Assembly: GCF_003670115.1 (NCBI RefSeq)
Contig: NZ_QQTY01000001.1
Span: 806,001 to 870,000 of the forward strand
Reading direction: 5' to 3'
Length of the DNA stretch: 64,000 bases
From: Natronorubrum halophilum
GTDB taxonomy: Archaea > Halobacteriota > Halobacteria > Halobacteriales > Natrialbaceae
The position numbers were made by a program, and so were the translations under genes. Below are positions 9,050 to 17,274 of this stretch, piece after piece (position 1 is the stretch's first letter; each line of letters opens with the position of its first letter). The notes beneath the pieces are model-generated. The model saw nothing but the letters and a program-made list of their open reading frames with translations. It ran no database searches and had not been told where the DNA came from.

Positions 9050-9465
9050 GTCGACGGTATCTGCTCCTCTCGTTGGTCGCGTTCGTCGCGTACAGTCTTG
9101 TTGCTCCCCTGTTGAAGGTCGCGATGGAAACGATCCCGAGCACGACGGCGGTGTTCATCTCGAACGCCGTCATGCTCGCCCTGCTCGGCGGGTTGTTGCT
9201 CTACAACGGGACATCGCCGCGCCCGTACCTCTCGCACCAGAAAACGCCGCACATCGTCGTCTGGGGCGTCCTGCTCGCGGTCGGTCTCCTGGCGTACTAC
9301 CGGGCGCTCGCCCTCGGTCCGGTGAGCGTCGTCGTTCCGATATACGGACTGTTCATCGCGGTTAGCTCGATTATCGGGATCGTCGCACTCGAGGAGTCGC
9401 TGACGACCAGAACGGCGATGGGGATCGGTTTCGCCGTCCTCGCGGTGGTCCTGATGTCACTGTAA
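9046..9465 (+). CDS. EamA-type half transporter, second subunit
   Basis: A 139-residue, four-helix partner of the preceding gene, starting at the ATGA overlap with MSRRYLLLSLVAFVAYS. It repeats the same architecture, including the near-identical helix GPVSVVVPIYGLFIAVSSIIG and EESLTTRTAMGIG. The two proteins look like the two halves of a DMT-family carrier kept as separate chains, like paired small multidrug resistance proteins. The gene converges on the helicase operon. Confidence 0.8.
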   Translation: MSRRYLLLSLVAFVAYSLVAPLLKVAMETIPSTTAVFISNAVMLALLGGLLLYNGTSPRPYLSHQKTPHIVVWGVLLAVGLLAYYRALALGPVSVVVPIYGLFIAVSSIIGIVALEESLTTRTAMGIGFAVLAVVLMSL

Positions 9466-9536
9466 CGTATCAGTATCGAACCGGCAGCCAGTCGTCGCCA
9501 CCGAGCACCGCAGCACTCGACGCCGGTAGCCGCCGA

Positions 9537-12500
9537 TCAGTCGTCGCTCGAGGCGTTGCCACCGTGTTCGCCCTCCTCGGGTCCACAGCCGAGGGACCGG
9601 TGCGGACAGTATTCGCAGTGATCGTCCGGCGTCGTCTCGCGGAACGACGGATCGTCGACCGCCTCGAGCGTCGCGAGCACCGCCGACCATGGCGGCAAAT
9701 CCGTCGGGTCCATGAGGTCGACGCGCGGACCGTCGACGTCCCCGACGTAGACGTAGCCGACAGCCGACACCGACTCGTCGAAGCGCCGTTCACAGGCGCG
9801 GGCGTACAGCGCCAGTTGCGTGGCGTCGCCGGGATCGATCCGCTCGGCCGTCGCCTTGTAATCGAGAACGACGAGGTCGCCGTCGGGCGTTCTCCGAACC
9901 GAATCCACGTAGCCGACGACCTCGCCGCTCACGCCGGTGACCTCCTCGAGCGCGAAGGGCAGTTCCGCGGCGAGGGGGCTCCAGTCGGCGACCGCCTCGT
10001 CGAAGCCGGGGGCGCTCGCCTCGAAAAAGCGATCGATGCACGCGAGGACGGCCTGGCGGTGCTCGAGCAGGTCCCGCGCGGTCAGCTGTCTGAGGGCGGC
10101 CTCGCGCCACTCCTCGCGGGTTCGGTACTCGCGGTAGAACGCCTCCTCGGCGATATCGTGAAAGACGGTCCCGACGAGCCGGGAACCGGATTGGCTCGAG
10201 GTCTCCGAGCGGAACTCGCCGACCGCCGCCGGATCGTCGATCGCCCGGACGACATGGTCGAGGTAGTGCTTTCGCGCACAGGTGTCGTGGGTCTCCATCG
10301 CCGAGTAGCTGTGGCGCATCGCGGCGGGCAACTCGGTCGCGTCCGAGAGCGTCTCGACGGGGAAGCGGACGGTGTCGGTCGTTAGCGCGGACGGCCGACG
10401 GCCACTCGGTACCCGCCGGGTCGTCCCCGTTGATCCGTTCTCGCGCTCGCGTTCCCGTCCACGGGGGCCGTGACTCGCCGCGTCGGCGGCGGGCAACAGC
10501 GTCCCGTTGCGCAGCAGTCGACCGAGTCGGTGAACCGTGCGGATCGCCTCGCGCGTCTCGAGCGGTTCGATCGGGCGGTCGTCGTACCCGGCGTAGTAGG
10601 TGATCGTCCCCGGGCTGAGGCCGGCCGAGAGCGCGATCGCCTCGGTTCGGTCGACGACGGTTTCGGGATAGGTCTCCCGCACCTGCTCGAAACTCGATCG
10701 CAGCGACGACCAGAGGTTCATCCGCTGACCGACCACCGACCACTCGATCTCGCTCGCGAGACACGCTTCGGCGGTCGACGCGGCGAGTTCGCCCTCCTCG
10801 CCGTCGTAGTCGTACTCGGAACCGAAGACGAACAGGTGGTTCTCGGCGCGAGTGAGCGCGACGTGAAGCACGCGCCACTCCTCGCCGACCGTCTCGGTCG
10901 CGAGGTCCGCGAGCAGCGGCGAGTCGATCTCGTCGTCGAGCGCCGCCGCGAGAAGCCGGTACTGGGCGCGTTCGGCGTAGTCGTTCTCGACGCACCACTC
11001 CTCGTCGGAGAGGTACGGAACGAGCACGGTGTCGAACTCGAGGCCTTTGGCCTGATGAACCGTCATCACGTCGATCGAGTCCGACGACTGCGTGCCGCGA
11101 GTGCGGTCGCTGCCGCCGCCCCGGAGCGTCCCCTCGAGCGCGTCGACGAACGCCGGCGTCAGCGTCTGGATCACCGAATCGCCGGTGTAGGCGTCGACGA
11201 AGCGCTCGAGCGACTCGAGTTCCGCTCGCTCCTCGCTCGTGAGGAACCACTCGAGGCGCGTCACCTCGCGGAACCGGCGGAAGAATCCCGACAGCGGGTA
11301 GACGTCTCGAAGCGTCTCCAGTTCCGCGAGGTGGTCGCGCGCCCGTTCGACTCGATCCGGGTCCTCGAGCGGTGCCGCGTCGACGGTCATCACCGCGTCG
11401 TACAGCGATCCGTCTCGTTGCTGGAGCGTCGCGAGGGTGGGCTCGGAAAGGCGGTACCGATAGAGCAGCACGCGCCGGAGGTGGGCGTCGGCATCCGAGT
11501 CGACGAGTACGCGAAGATACGACAGAACGGTCTGCATCCCCGGCGAGATATCGCCGCGTGGCGACCCCGAAATCTCGTAGGGGATCCGGAGCTCTCGCAG
11601 TTCGTCGGCGACCGCCTGCGCGTGGCGATTCGTCCGGACGATAACCGCGATGTCCTCGAGGCCGCGCTGGGGGACGTTCTCGGCTTCGCCGTTCAACAGC
11701 CGCGAGACGGTCGTCGCGACCTGCTCGGCCGTCGACCAGCCGACCTCGTCGCTCTCGACTTTGACGACGCGATCGGGCGGCTGCGCTGGCTCGCCGTCCG
11801 AAGCGTCGCCCTCGGAACCAGCGCCATCATCCATCCCGTACTCCCCCGGCGTCCGGCCGACCTCGCGGAGCGTCTTCGAGGACTGCGAGCCGTACTCGCA
11901 GTGGTTCGTCAGGTCCAGGATTTCCTGGCGCGAGCGGAAGTTGAGTTCGAGTTCGATCGCCTCGTGGTCGTTGTACGCCGCCGCGAGCCTGTCGAGTCCC
12001 TCCCTGTCGGTCCCCCGCCAGCCGTAGATCGCCTGATCCTTGTCGCCGATGGCGAGCAGGTCGGGCCGGTCGGGGCCGTCCGTGAGTTCGGTGATGAGCG
12101 CGAACTGCGTCTCGTCGGTGTCCTGGAACTCGTCGCAGTAGACCTGCGTCCACTGGCCCGTGATCTCGTCGGCGATCGATTCGTCCGACAGCAAGCCGGT
12201 CGCCGTCCGCACCAGTTCGTCGAAATCCAGCGTTCGCTCGGCCTCGAGCGTGTCGTGGTAGTCGGCGTAGACCGCGGTGTAGTGGCGGGCGAGTCGCAGG
12301 AACTCGACGTAGTGTTTCAGGCGACCGAACGGGCTCTGTTCGATCCGCTCCGTCGCCGTGCGCCAGATCTCGTTGCCAAAGAGCGCTCGCGGCAGCTGCT
12401 TCGTGGTCGGCTCCTCGAGCGACAGCGCCTCGATCGTGTTCGTCACGCACTCCTGAAGCACCCGGAGATAGCGGTCGACGTCGCGAACGACGTCGTCCTC

Positions 12501-13250
12501 GCGAAACGCGGCCGGAGCTTCCGCGATCTGTTCCCGACAGTACTCGAGGAGTTTGCCGTAGGCGACCAGCGACTCTCGGCTCGCCTCGAGGTGTTCGTCC
12601 GCGTTGAAGTATCGCAGCGCCTCGTTGTCGAAGGAAAGCTCGTCGCCGGCCGTTCGCTCGAGCCAGAGGACGAACTCGTTGCAGAGCTCGAGAGAGCGTA
12701 CCGCCGGCAGCTGGTTCTGGAGCTGGTCGGGCGCGATATCCTCCTGACTCATCGCCTGAATGAACCGATCGACGGCGCTGGTGACGGCTTCCGGCGAGCC
12801 GTCGCCCCGAACCGACGCGGCCGCGAAGTCGTAGTCGTTCTCGGCGAGCAGCCGACCCACGATTCGGCGTCGTTTTTGTTCGGTAATCACGTCGAACTCG
12901 GGCGAGTAGCCCAGGTAGTAGGCGTACTCCTGAACCAATCGGTAACAGAAGGAGTGGTAGGTGTAGACGTCAATCGCCGCCGCCGCCCCGGGATCGAGGC
13001 GTTCGGCGACCGCCTCACGGATGCTCCCGGCGGCCTCGTTCGCGAACGTCAACACCAACACGTCCTCGGGGTCGACGTCGCCCCGTTCGATCGCGCGCTC
13101 GATCCGCATGAGCATCGTCGTCGTCTTGCCGGTTCCGGCCCCGGCGTTGACGGAGGTACAGGCCACCCGACTGTCGATGACGGCCCGCTGGCTGTCCGTC
13201 GGTTCGAGACGATTTTCCTCGAGAGACCCCTCGCCGCCATCGTCACCCAT
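9537..13250 (-). CDS. UvrD/AddA-like helicase with C-terminal Fe-S nuclease domain
   Basis: A 1237-residue SF1 helicase joined to a RecB/Cas4-type nuclease. Helicase motifs: GAGTGKTT at 37-44 (Walker A), DEFQD at 373-377 (Walker B), GDKDQAIYGWRG at 402-413, TVHQAKGLEFD, and ALTRAENHLFVFG. The nuclease domain has DTCARKHYL, then GTVFHDIAEEAF, GYVDSV, VVLDYKAT (the DxK core) and a late Cys trio HCEYCPHRSLGC. One early and three late Cys are the 4Fe-4S staple of AddB, Dna2 and Cas4. The inferred role is double-strand end processing for recombination. It is the last gene of a three-gene operon and overlaps the upstream gene by 8 bases. Confidence 0.9.
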   Translation of the reverse strand: MGDDGGEGSLEENRLEPTDSQRAVIDSRVACTSVNAGAGTGKTTTMLMRIERAIERGDVDPEDVLVLTFANEAAGSIREAVAERLDPGAAAAIDVYTYHSFCYRLVQEYAYYLGYSPEFDVITEQKRRRIVGRLLAENDYDFAAASVRGDGSPEAVTSAVDRFIQAMSQEDIAPDQLQNQLPAVRSLELCNEFVLWLERTAGDELSFDNEALRYFNADEHLEASRESLVAYGKLLEYCREQIAEAPAAFREDDVVRDVDRYLRVLQECVTNTIEALSLEEPTTKQLPRALFGNEIWRTATERIEQSPFGRLKHYVEFLRLARHYTAVYADYHDTLEAERTLDFDELVRTATGLLSDESIADEITGQWTQVYCDEFQDTDETQFALITELTDGPDRPDLLAIGDKDQAIYGWRGTDREGLDRLAAAYNDHEAIELELNFRSRQEILDLTNHCEYGSQSSKTLREVGRTPGEYGMDDGAGSEGDASDGEPAQPPDRVVKVESDEVGWSTAEQVATTVSRLLNGEAENVPQRGLEDIAVIVRTNRHAQAVADELRELRIPYEISGSPRGDISPGMQTVLSYLRVLVDSDADAHLRRVLLYRYRLSEPTLATLQQRDGSLYDAVMTVDAAPLEDPDRVERARDHLAELETLRDVYPLSGFFRRFREVTRLEWFLTSEERAELESLERFVDAYTGDSVIQTLTPAFVDALEGTLRGGGSDRTRGTQSSDSIDVMTVHQAKGLEFDTVLVPYLSDEEWCVENDYAERAQYRLLAAALDDEIDSPLLADLATETVGEEWRVLHVALTRAENHLFVFGSEYDYDGEEGELAASTAEACLASEIEWSVVGQRMNLWSSLRSSFEQVRETYPETVVDRTEAIALSAGLSPGTITYYAGYDDRPIEPLETREAIRTVHRLGRLLRNGTLLPAADAASHGPRGRERERENGSTGTTRRVPSGRRPSALTTDTVRFPVETLSDATELPAAMRHSYSAMETHDTCARKHYLDHVVRAIDDPAAVGEFRSETSSQSGSRLVGTVFHDIAEEAFYREYRTREEWREAALRQLTARDLLEHRQAVLACIDRFFEASAPGFDEAVADWSPLAAELPFALEEVTGVSGEVVGYVDSVRRTPDGDLVVLDYKATAERIDPGDATQLALYARACERRFDESVSAVGYVYVGDVDGPRVDLMDPTDLPPWSAVLATLEAVDDPSFRETTPDDHCEYCPHRSLGCGPEEGEHGGNASSDD

Positions 13251-14277
13251 CGAAGCGCACCTCCTGAGCGAGGTGATCCTGACAGCAGACCGTATACTCG
13301 CAGGTGGGGCAGACGGTGTTCGAAATGTCGTCCCAGCGGTCGGTCGGATCGAACGCCCGCTCGGAGAGGCGAGAGACGACGGCTGCGAGTCGGTCGTCGA
13401 CGGTCCGATTCCGGTGTTCGTGCGTCATCCCGTAGGTGTGGTGGTCGAGATACGGTTCGGTTAGATCCACGGTCTCGAGGCTCGCCTCGACCGTCTCGCG
13501 AACCCAGTTGACCGACGTGCCCGAGCGGTCGGCGAGCGGAATCTGGACGTACCGGCAGGTTCGCCCCTCGAGTCCGAGTCGGTCACAGCGATTCCGAAGG
13601 CCGTCGATCACCACGGCGGTCTCGAAGAGCGTGCCGACGAACGCCGGTTCGAACGTCTCCGCGTCGGGGTCGAAGTGATCGGTGAACTCCTCGGCGACGG
13701 CTCCCTCCCAGTCCGATCGGTAGCGCAGGAGGCCGAGCGGTGCGAGCGTCGGGACGAACCGAACGCCGACGACCGACGAGCCGTCGGCGTAAACGTAGTC
13801 GACGCTGGCGTCGATCGTGACGGTGGCGTCTTCGCCGGGCACCGAAACCGCACTCGAGAGCGGAAGGCCCGGCCCGACCAACCCCCCGTCGGTGGCGTCC
13901 GCCGCCAGTCGATCGATCCCGGCCGCGTGGTCGACCCCGACGCGCTCGGCGTAGGCCTCGAGCGTCGCCTCGAGCACTCGCCGTTCGTGGCGTCGCTGGG
14001 CCAGCGAGTGGAACCGCTCGTCGTGATCGGCCCAGAGCGCCTCGAGTCGCTCACGTGCGGCGTCCACGAGGCTCGCCTCGTCGGTGTTACCGCGTCGCAA
14101 CGCATCACAGATCGCCGTTCGCAAGAGCGCGACGCGGTCGTCTATCGCTGTCTCGTCGCCGTCGCCCTCGAGGCCGTGGACGCGGGCGAACTCGTACCGG
14201 CGCGGACAGGTGAGGTAGGTCGCCAGGCCCGCCGCGGAGAGGCCGGTGGCGATCGACTCGGCGCGCCCCTCAGTCAT
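13243..14277 (-). CDS. Cas4/AddB-like Fe-S protein with degenerate nuclease site
   Basis: A 344-residue middle gene of the helicase operon, overlapping both neighbours by 8 bases. It starts like a RecB-family nuclease (YLTCPRRYEFARV, Cys24) and ends with the matching cluster CPTCEYTVCC (Cys323, 326, 331/332), which supports a 4Fe-4S fold. In the expected catalytic strand, however, the sequence reads VDYVYADGSSVVGVRF: where active relatives have Asp...Asp-x-Lys it has Gly-x-Arg. This suggests a structural or DNA-binding subunit rather than an active nuclease. A distant, unrecognised active site cannot be excluded. No gene name is established from the sequence. Confidence 0.75.
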   Translation of the reverse strand: MTEGRAESIATGLSAAGLATYLTCPRRYEFARVHGLEGDGDETAIDDRVALLRTAICDALRRGNTDEASLVDAARERLEALWADHDERFHSLAQRRHERRVLEATLEAYAERVGVDHAAGIDRLAADATDGGLVGPGLPLSSAVSVPGEDATVTIDASVDYVYADGSSVVGVRFVPTLAPLGLLRYRSDWEGAVAEEFTDHFDPDAETFEPAFVGTLFETAVVIDGLRNRCDRLGLEGRTCRYVQIPLADRSGTSVNWVRETVEASLETVDLTEPYLDHHTYGMTHEHRNRTVDDRLAAVVSRLSERAFDPTDRWDDISNTVCPTCEYTVCCQDHLAQEVRFDG

Positions 14278-16582
14278 CGCGAATCACCTCTCCGGCCGCG
14301 AACTCGAACTGCGAACGCACCGCTTCGGCGAGTTCGTCGTTCACGTCGCCCGCCTCGAGGACGACGGCGATCTCCTCGAACAGCTCCTCCGTGGCTCCGA
14401 GATCGGCCTCGCCGCCCGTACTCGCCTCCCTGAGGATCCGCTCGAGTTCGCCGTGAGGCTGGGCGAGCAGCGCCTCGAGCGCGTTCGTCTCGCCGTGAAT
14501 CGCCGCCGTCGTCTCGGTTTCGACGTCGACGAGCGCGAGTTCGGGTCTCGAGTCGGCCAGTTGCAGGTAGCGAGACTCGTCGTAGGTCCGACGGAGACCC
14601 CCGGAGCCCCGCTCGTAGGAACAACAGTAGAGGTGGGTTCGCGCGGCGCGAGCACCGAGGGCGAGTTGTCGCCGAGATCGGTCGGCGTGATAGGTCTCGA
14701 AGGGATCGCCGATCTCGGCGGCCTCGGTGGTGGCGAACGTCTCCGTGATATCCGCCGCTGATGGATCGGTGACCGCCGGGTAGGTCGGCATGTCGCGGAG
14801 CCACGCCGTTGGGAACAGCTGGGTGAGGAACTGCTCGCCGGGGTAGGTGTCGTCGGTCAGGTCGAGCAAGAAGACGGCGTCCCGCGACTCGTACTTGAGA
14901 TCCCCGACGGCACAGACCGTGACGCCTCCGGTCGGCGGCTGGGTCTCGACGGCGTGAACGTAGGCGGCGTCGTACTGGATCGTCCGCCGGAGCATCCGGC
15001 GCAGCCCCCGCCAGTCCGGCCCGACGAGGTCCGTCTCCTCAACGAATCGGGCGATCTCGAGCACCCGTCGGATGCCGGCGTACTGCTCTCGGGCGTCGAC
15101 CCAGTCCTCCTGACGGGCGATCCGTCCCTTCAGATCCGTCCGACCGATCCACCGCTCGAGCGACCGGGAGACGCTCGAGTCGGTACACGACTCGAGCAGT
15201 TCAGCCGAGAAGTCGTCGACGCGAGCGTGCAGCCGATCGATCGAGACGTCGCGAGGATCGGTCGCGTCTCGAGTGGGATCGGTCGGGTCGAGAGGGCCGA
15301 TTCCCTCGCCGTCCCGCTCCCGTTCGCACTGTAGCGTCACGAACGCGTAGAGTTCGTTTACCGCGGGGTCCTCGGCGAGCGAGTGGGTGCCGATCGTCGC
15401 CGTCGGAATCCCGGCGTTGCGGAGTTGGGTTCTGACCTCGGGGACCCGCTCGATCCGCGGCACGGCGACGGCGAACCCGTCGTAACTCCAGTCGTGACGG
15501 TCCCGAAGCGCCTGAATTTCGGTCGCGACCGTTTTCACCTGTTCGCGGGCGGTTCGACTCCGGATTCGGCGCGCTCGCCCGTGGACTACCGGCGCGGATC
15601 CGTCGTCATCGCCCCGCGCTCGCTGGTCGTCATCACTGTGCGTTCGCTGTCCCGGTGTTGTGCGCGATCCGGGCGTCTCTCCGGTCGCTAAAAACCGCGT
15701 GATCGATCGGTGCGGTGGCGTCTGCGAGTCGCGTTCACCGCCCACCGCGCGGGGAGACTCGACGACCTCGATCTCGAGGCCGTTTCCGACGAGGGCTTCG
15801 ATTCGGCCCGGTTCGATCCGAGTGCGTTCGACGCTGGCGTGGCGTTCGCCCAGACAGACGAGGTCGGCCTCGGCGGTGAGCGCCGCGAGATACCGCCGAT
15901 CGAGTCGACGGTACTCCTCGAACTCGACGGCGAGGACCGCGTTGATCGAGTCGCCGACTCTGTCCCGTAGCCCGTCCGTATTCGACTCGAGCAGATCGAC
16001 GGTCCGCGGAATCACGTCGGCCCGCTCGACGTAGCCTCGATCCTCGAGTTCGGCGTGGAAGCGGTCGTTCATCGCGTACAGGAAGGCCAGACATTCGTGT
16101 GGCTTCGTGGCCTCGATATCGGCGAGGCGGAGTCGTTGGCGCGTCGCCTCGAGGAGCAATTGCCCGACGTCACGGGCGAAACTCTCGTGATTCGCCGCCC
16201 GCTCGAGGTAGCTCGGAACGTCTCGACTGGCCCCGTCGATCACCAGCGAGATGAGTTCGATCCGCTCTTCGTACTCGAGTCGGTCGAGCGTCGGATCGAA
16301 CTCCTCGAGAACTTTCGAGGCGTGTTCCGGAAGCGATTCGACGCGCGGCGATCGCGGCGACTCGGTCGTCGCTTCGGCGTCGGTGAGGGCCTCGGAAAGG
16401 GACTCGAGGCCCGCGGGATGGCGCTTCAGGACGAGGACGTTCCGTGCACCGTAGTCGTCGGCGAGTGCGGCGTACTCCGCCGCGAGGCACTCGAATAGCT
16501 CGTCGCTGGGAACCGGTTCGGGAAGGAGTTTGCAGGTGCCCTCGAGCGGTGGTGAAGGAGACGCCATCAGTTGGTACGTCAC
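14270..16582 (-). CDS. AddB/RecC-like helicase-fold subunit
   Basis: A 770-residue first gene of the operon. It shows the layout of an SF1-like protein (late motifs such as VGDLKYESRDAVFLLDLTDD and RRQLALGARAARTHLYCCSY) but has no Walker A motif, like RecC or the inactive helicase part of AddB. Residues 300-345 form a low-complexity Arg/Asp-rich linker. A TATA-like TTTAAGTA lies about 23 bases before a GTG at 16582; an ATG five codons later (16567) is the alternative start. With its two overlapping partners it plausibly forms one end-resection complex, which is unusual in archaea, where HerA-NurA is the standard system. Confidence 0.7.
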   Translation of the reverse strand: MTYQLMASPSPPLEGTCKLLPEPVPSDELFECLAAEYAALADDYGARNVLVLKRHPAGLESLSEALTDAEATTESPRSPRVESLPEHASKVLEEFDPTLDRLEYEERIELISLVIDGASRDVPSYLERAANHESFARDVGQLLLEATRQRLRLADIEATKPHECLAFLYAMNDRFHAELEDRGYVERADVIPRTVDLLESNTDGLRDRVGDSINAVLAVEFEEYRRLDRRYLAALTAEADLVCLGERHASVERTRIEPGRIEALVGNGLEIEVVESPRAVGGERDSQTPPHRSITRFLATGETPGSRTTPGQRTHSDDDQRARGDDDGSAPVVHGRARRIRSRTAREQVKTVATEIQALRDRHDWSYDGFAVAVPRIERVPEVRTQLRNAGIPTATIGTHSLAEDPAVNELYAFVTLQCERERDGEGIGPLDPTDPTRDATDPRDVSIDRLHARVDDFSAELLESCTDSSVSRSLERWIGRTDLKGRIARQEDWVDAREQYAGIRRVLEIARFVEETDLVGPDWRGLRRMLRRTIQYDAAYVHAVETQPPTGGVTVCAVGDLKYESRDAVFLLDLTDDTYPGEQFLTQLFPTAWLRDMPTYPAVTDPSAADITETFATTEAAEIGDPFETYHADRSRRQLALGARAARTHLYCCSYERGSGGLRRTYDESRYLQLADSRPELALVDVETETTAAIHGETNALEALLAQPHGELERILREASTGGEADLGATEELFEEIAVVLEAGDVNDELAEAVRSQFEFAAGEVIRDD

Positions 16583-17274
16583 CCAGTATAGCCGGGTCCG
16601 TACTTAAATGTACGCCGATTCGTAAACGTGATTGTGACGCTCTTGCGATCCGACTGGACCGCTGGACTCTAGCGACGCTTCCTCGAGCGAGCATCCGAGT
16701 GAATCTCGGACCGAAAAGTTTGGATGAGAGCTAACCACTCGGAATACAGTGTTGTAACTAATATTGTTAATTTCCCTCGGATCGGATTAGAGATTGTAGC
16801 GTGAGTAGAACGCATCTTATCCGCTTTGAGCGCAGTATACGACGGAATCGTGTTGTTGCCCGATCAAATTCGAAGAAAAGAAGAGACGAATTCTGCTCGA
16901 AAGTCCCATCGTCCTTCGCGTAGCGCAGCTTAGTCATTTGACTTCTTGTACCGTAATATTCACTTATCTAGTACGTCCCCAATAGGAAAAGTAATTTGAT
17001 ACATTCACAACTCGGCTACGGGTATCGAGGAGTACCGAGAGAAATGGGGTTCCATATCCGTCGCAGGCTGACGTACGTTCAGGCGGAAGTGGCGGTCTCC
17101 GTGCGGTGGCAACGACTGAAACGTACAATGACTTCCAGTAGCTACGACAAACGACGCGAGGTCGGTATTCGAGACCGTCCCGCTGGGCGCTGCCTCCGAA
17201 TGCAGCCGTTTTCGACCGGATAGTGATAAAACCGCATGCGAGAAGTCGGTTTCGGAGCGATACCGCCGCTTCGA
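16583..17274. other. Intergenic region upstream of the helicase operon
   Basis: About 690 bases of lower GC content. The first 40 bases hold the operon promoter (TTTAAGTA near 16605). Short frames such as 16996-17223 are Arg-rich and unconvincing. A stretch near 17107 (GGCAACGACTGAAACG) vaguely recalls the terminal repeat of the MITE-like elements at 30702 and 39911, but I cannot delimit an element. Confidence 0.4.

Noticed and set aside
10470-13511. A 1013-codon plus-strand open frame
   Set aside because: It is the antisense shadow of the helicase and nuclease genes; the opposite strand has all helicase motifs in order.
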